From a virus, in IMG/VR virus record IMGVR_UViG_3300010885_022070, positions 1 to 23,891 of that record: 23,891 nucleotides of DNA; one strand, given 5' to 3'. The position numbers were made by a program, and so were the translations under genes. This document shows, in pieces, positions 21,290-23,891 of this stretch. The number at the start of each line of letters is the position of its first letter. Position 1 is the first letter of the stretch. The notes under the pieces are model-generated. The model saw only the letters and a program-made list of their open reading frames with translations. It did no database searches and had not been told where the DNA came from.

Positions 21290-21885
21290 CAAAACCTATG
21301 CCCTTAGAAACTTCGGCAGAGGTTTTGTTACACGAACCGCTAACTGAGGAATACATCGCGACGGTCGTGCGTGACGCCCGTCGCTATCAAGGGCAGTGGA
21401 CCGGAACAGCGGGCACGTTGGCGGCCCACTGCATGAGACTCGTGAGAGAGAGGGAAAGAATGCTGGAAGCGAATCGAGAGAAAGAGGCTGGCGGGGCGAT
21501 GCTGGAAGCAGCGTGGGAGAAATACCGGCGGGACCAAATCGCCCCAGACGGCGAGCCGATCACCCGGCGGGTCTACGGTGCCAGCGGCGATCAGCCGGAG
21601 CAGACTCCCGCCGAGCAGTTGTGCGAGAGGACGGCCGAAGTCATTCGCGACCGACGGCCCAAGTATGGCGGGCCGCAAAAGCATTTCGCCAGGACGGTCG
21701 GCATGGTCAATGCCGCGTTCTCCGAGGTGCTGAAGCGACCGCTCACCGAAGCGGATTGGGCCACGATCATGATCTTGGACAAAATCGCCAGATTCAGGGG
21801 TCCAAGTTCAACCATCGACGGACCCGTCGACATCGCCGGCTACGCCGCGTGCCTCTACGAGGTCATGGACCGAGAGGGCCAGTGA
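21286..21885 (+). CDS. DUF6378 family protein
   Basis: 199 residues from GTG 21286, overlapping the previous stop (GTGA); ATG 21298 is an alternative. A charged helix in the middle (AHCMRLVRERERMLEANREKE) precedes the DUF6378-like domain at about 107-195: AEQLCERTAEVIRDRRPKYG, AAFSEVLKRPLTEADWATIMILDKIAR, and the hallmark VDIAGYAACLYEV. The family is widespread in phages and of unknown function; the 'K.aR....D...DiaGY' end hints at an all-helical fold of MazG-like nucleotide hydrolases, which is only a suggestion. It fits beside the metallophosphoesterase as a nucleotide-related gene. Confidence 0.72.
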   Translation: MTKPMPLETSAEVLLHEPLTEEYIATVVRDARRYQGQWTGTAGTLAAHCMRLVRERERMLEANREKEAGGAMLEAAWEKYRRDQIAPDGEPITRRVYGASGDQPEQTPAEQLCERTAEVIRDRRPKYGGPQKHFARTVGMVNAAFSEVLKRPLTEADWATIMILDKIARFRGPSSTIDGPVDIAGYAACLYEVMDREGQ

Positions 21886-21900
21886 ACATTCGTACAATGG
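21883..21900 (+). promoter_or_regulatory. Recurrent intergenic element, copy 4 (TGAACATTCGTACAATGG)
   Basis: Matches copies at 1051, 12719 and 19862 in ACATT, GTACA and the -10-like TACAAT (21893-21898), and again includes the stop codon of the preceding gene. ATG 21917 follows 19 nt after TACAAT, with AGAGGG at 21905-21910. Confidence 0.42.
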
Positions 21901-21916
21901 TGGTAGAGGGTGCTGC

Positions 21917-22150
21917 ATGACCGACTCGTTGTTTCGATCAACCGCCAGGGGCCGCGAGCCGCTGGCGTCGGCCAGCGATGCCGGCGAGCACGTTCATTAC
22001 GAGCCCTCGCGGCGTGTCGGGATCGGGTCGATCACCAGCCGGAAGCCATCAAGCCGCACGCCACTGACGTTTTTTGAGTACCTCGCCCTACGGGCTGGCC
22101 TCACGCTCGCCGAAGCTAAAAGACTCCACGAAGAAGGGAAGATTCGCTGA
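21917..22150 (+). CDS. Small phage protein with LTF.EYLALRAGL motif
   Basis: 77 residues; ATG 21917 with AGAGGG about 6 nt upstream. The N-terminal 45 residues are polar, Ser/Arg-rich and probably disordered. The C-terminus is a conserved-looking helical unit, LTFFEYLALRAGLTLAEAKRLHEEGKI, which I have met at the ends of short phage proteins of planctomycetes, always without assigned function. It could be an adaptor or a small DNA-binding helix pair. The stop overlaps the next ATG by 1 bp. Confidence 0.52.
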   Translation: MTDSLFRSTARGREPLASASDAGEHVHYEPSRRVGIGSITSRKPSSRTPLTFFEYLALRAGLTLAEAKRLHEEGKIR

Positions 22151-22620
22151 TGCCTACGTCACTTACCATTGCCGGGTCGACTCGTCTCGCATGGTCGCTC
22201 GCCGATTCTCAGTCGGCCGCCTCGTACTCCGCGTCCGGCGAGGAGCGGTCGTCTAGGTCAATCTCAAACGGCACCGACGTAGGCCAGGCCAACGTCGCCG
22301 CGAGCACGACCATCACCGGCACGCAGGCCGGATTCTCGCTGGCAATCACGGGTATCACGGGGTCAATCCTCGGGGCTACGCAAACCGCTCGCGTGAACAC
22401 CGTTCGCGAGCTGCTCGTCCAAGTAAATACCGGCCCGACCGGCGGGTTTGTCACCATGACGCACCCCGGCATCTCCGGCGTGCGGATCGGCAATGGCGGG
22501 CAGTTCCATCTGGCCGACTACGGGTCCGGCATCACCGGCGGGACGTTGGCGTTCGCCGCGAGTGTCACTGGCACTTATTCGGTCGACGTTACCGCGGTTG
22601 GCGTGGGGACGTATTCGTGA
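22150..22620 (+). CDS. Beta-rich small virion-like protein
   Basis: 156 residues; ATG 22150 overlaps the previous stop. Rich in Ser, Thr, Gly and Ala with alternating beta pattern: SLTIAGSTRLAWSL, STTITGTQAGFSLAITGITGS, VRELLVQVNTGPTGGFVTMTHP, GVRIGNGGQFHLADYGSGI, GTYSVDVTAVGVGTYS. No Cys, no catalytic motif. It resembles small virion accessory (decoration) proteins sometimes placed just before the lysis genes. The assignment is from composition and place only. The stop overlaps the following GTG. Confidence 0.5.
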   Translation: MPTSLTIAGSTRLAWSLADSQSAASYSASGEERSSRSISNGTDVGQANVAASTTITGTQAGFSLAITGITGSILGATQTARVNTVRELLVQVNTGPTGGFVTMTHPGISGVRIGNGGQFHLADYGSGITGGTLAFAASVTGTYSVDVTAVGVGTYS

Positions 22621-22991
22621 TCGCCGACGCACCGATCGCCGTCGCAGAGGCCGCCCCTGGTGGTGTGCTCACGAAGATCGACGCATTCATCAGCGCCGCC
22701 AGGTCGTCGGCCGCCGACGGCCTCACTTGGGCTGAGTTCGGGGAGTTGCTGGTCGCCCTTCTGCACCTCGCGGTCGCGGCCATCGACGCCGTCACCAGCA
22801 TGACGGGCGAGGAGAAGAAGGCCGCGGTGCTCGACGGTGTGGGGCGGTTGTTCGACGCCGTCGCTGACCGCTGCGTGCCGCTGGTTCTGTGGCCGCTATG
22901 GGGGCTGTGCCGCGGCCCCGTCCGGCTCTTGGTTCTCGCCCTCGCGTCCGGGGCGGTCGAGCAAATCCTTCCACTTGTGAGGCTCGCATGA
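22617..22991 (+). CDS. Small membrane protein, holin-like candidate
   Basis: 124 residues from GTG 22617 (GTGA coupling). Two hydrophobic segments are visible: FGELLVALLHLAVAAIDAV (about 41-59, amphipathic) and CVPLVLWPLWGLCRGPVRLL with its continuation (about 85-121). The N-terminus is polar and no signal peptide cleavage site is obvious. A small, coupled membrane protein just before another membrane protein and a cell-wall-type enzyme suggests a holin or an accessory pore protein. Holins are too diverse to identify by sequence, so this is positional inference. Confidence 0.45.
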   Translation: MIADAPIAVAEAAPGGVLTKIDAFISAARSSAADGLTWAEFGELLVALLHLAVAAIDAVTSMTGEEKKAAVLDGVGRLFDAVADRCVPLVLWPLWGLCRGPVRLLVLALASGAVEQILPLVRLA

Positions 22992-23542
22992 TTCCTACGC
23001 TTCTCGTTCTCGCAGCGGTGGCAGCCTGGTGCTGGCCTCACCTCCAGCCGTTGGCCGAGAAGGCCAAGGCCGCCGCCGCCAAACTCACGCCCCGCCACTA
23101 CGCCGGCATCGCACTAGTGGCCGCGGCCGTGGCGTATGGGCTTGGCCCGTCGGCGTCTCCCGCCCCCGGCCCGACGCCGGCCCCCGACGCCGGCACGTTT
23201 TCGCTGGCCGGTTTGTTCGCGGGTGAGACGGCATCAGAGGACGCGGCCCTCATCGGTGCCATGTGTTCTGAGCTGGCCGACGAGATTGAGTTTTCTTCCG
23301 GAAAGCCGGACGGCTACCTCTCCACCGGGATCGCGGTCGACGAGTTGCGGAAGCGGACCCGAATCCTCCGCTGCCGTGGTATTTCGATCGGCGACCGGCA
23401 GCCGGCAGCACGGGACGCGATCGCCAAGTACCTCGAGGACGCAGTGGGCACCGACGGCGGGCCGCTGACGCCAGAGCAGCGGACGGCGTGGGTTGTGGCA
23501 TATCGCGATCTTGGGAGGGCAGCCACCGATGCGGCGAAGTGA
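22988..23542 (+). CDS. Two-helix membrane protein with soluble domain, lysis-associated
   Basis: 184 residues from ATG 22988 (ATGA overlap); an upstream frame extension to 22889 is inside the previous gene and arginine-rich, so rejected. Seen: a hydrophobic N-terminus IPTLLVLAAVAAWCW (2-16), a second segment YAGIALVAAAVAYGLG (about 39-54), a proline-rich linker SASPAPGPTPAPDAG, and a soluble helical domain (EDAALIGAMCSELADEIEF, AVDELRKRTRIL, RDAIAKYLEDAVG). The layout of membrane anchor, Pro linker and soluble domain is compatible with a holin partner or spanin-like protein. I recognise no family. Confidence 0.48.
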   Translation: MIPTLLVLAAVAAWCWPHLQPLAEKAKAAAAKLTPRHYAGIALVAAAVAYGLGPSASPAPGPTPAPDAGTFSLAGLFAGETASEDAALIGAMCSELADEIEFSSGKPDGYLSTGIAVDELRKRTRILRCRGISIGDRQPAARDAIAKYLEDAVGTDGGPLTPEQRTAWVVAYRDLGRAATDAAK

Positions 23543-23891
23543 TTGGTCGTGGTCTGCGATCGCGTTCGTGACGTTCGCGGCGGTGCTGGGGACGATCGTC
23601 TCGCGGTACGTTTCCAAGCTGGCCGACAAAGTTGAGAGCAACTTTGGTTACGTCCCCGACGCCGAGGGCACACGCGAGTTCCTTCGCGAGCTGGATCAGC
23701 CGCTATTCCGCCAGGCCGGTGCCGATGTCATCGCTGGGGCTAAGGGGAATGACGCCTACCTTTATCGTTTCGCCGACCGCTGCCACCGGCAGAAGTACGG
23801 CAAGCCGTTCGGGCCGCTCAACCAGGGCAGTGCAGGAACGTGTGTCGGCCATGGTTGGTCGATGGGAAGTTATGTAACGCAAGCCGTGGAT
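23529..23891 (+). CDS. Membrane-anchored papain-like (C1-fold) lysis enzyme, 3'-truncated
   Basis: Starts at ATG 23529, overlapping the previous gene by 14 bp, and remains open to the window end (121 residues visible). An N-terminal membrane helix (SAIAFVTFAAVLGTIVSRYV, about 9-28) is followed by YVPDAEGTREFLRELDQPLF, a linker DAYLYRFADRCHRQKYG, and NQGSAGTCVGHGWS at about 95-108. In papain-like folds the Gln of 'NQG' forms the oxyanion hole and the Cys of 'CVGHGW' is the nucleophile; the catalytic His would lie beyond the window. In phages such proteins near holin-like genes are candidate endolysins or peptidases. Membrane anchoring would suit a signal-arrest-release enzyme, which is inference. 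Confidence 0.66.
   Translation, partial: MRRSDWSWSAIAFVTFAAVLGTIVSRYVSKLADKVESNFGYVPDAEGTREFLRELDQPLFRQAGADVIAGAKGNDAYLYRFADRCHRQKYGKPFGPLNQGSAGTCVGHGWSMGSYVTQAVD

Overview
The window reads as the late (virion and lysis) region of a tailed, siphovirus-like phage or prophage. Everything convincing is on the + strand, genes are tightly packed with ATGA, GTGA, TAATG or TGATG overlaps, and GC is high except in fibre-like genes. The protein set (lambda-type portal, protease-capsid fusion, DUF2190 cement protein, FII-like neck domain, TP901-type tape measure, HTH plus metallophosphoesterase pair, DUF6378 protein, papain-like 'QG..C..HG' lysis enzyme) resembles what I know from phages of Planctomycetota. 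That host assignment is an inference from family recognition, not from a search. No integrase, large terminase, tRNA, IS element or CRISPR array is visible; a large terminase, if present, lies outside the window.

Layout. 1-434: end of a coiled-coil gene that enters from the left. 435-956: gene-free, palindrome-rich DNA, then a 26-residue microprotein at 957-1037. 1038-5350: head module (gpW-like protein, portal, protease-capsid fusion, cement protein), with two strong hairpins bracketing the cement gene. 5421-8754: a neck protein carrying FN3, SGNH-esterase and lectin-like domains, then a second fibre-like protein and a small unknown. 8754-11493: a three-gene carbohydrate cassette (GH130-like beta-propeller, class I methyltransferase, GT2-TPR glycosyltransferase). 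11496-19406: tail module (terminator-like, gp10-like, two tail-tube-like proteins, a frameshifted tail chaperone, tape measure, two distal-tail candidates, a Cys-rich protein). 19419-21885: zinc-ribbon-like protein, HTH protein, metallophosphoesterase, DUF6378 protein. 21917-23891: small proteins, two membrane proteins, and the start of a membrane-anchored papain-like enzyme cut by the window end.

The most unusual part is 5.4-11.5 kb, where carbohydrate-active functions sit between head and tail genes, including a neck protein that appears to carry an esterase and a lectin-like domain. A second strong signal is a recurring intergenic element (about RACAYYSGTACAMT) just upstream of four gene blocks and nowhere else that I found; it is a candidate phage promoter or regulator site. 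The tail chaperone gene shows a likely programmed -1 frameshift.
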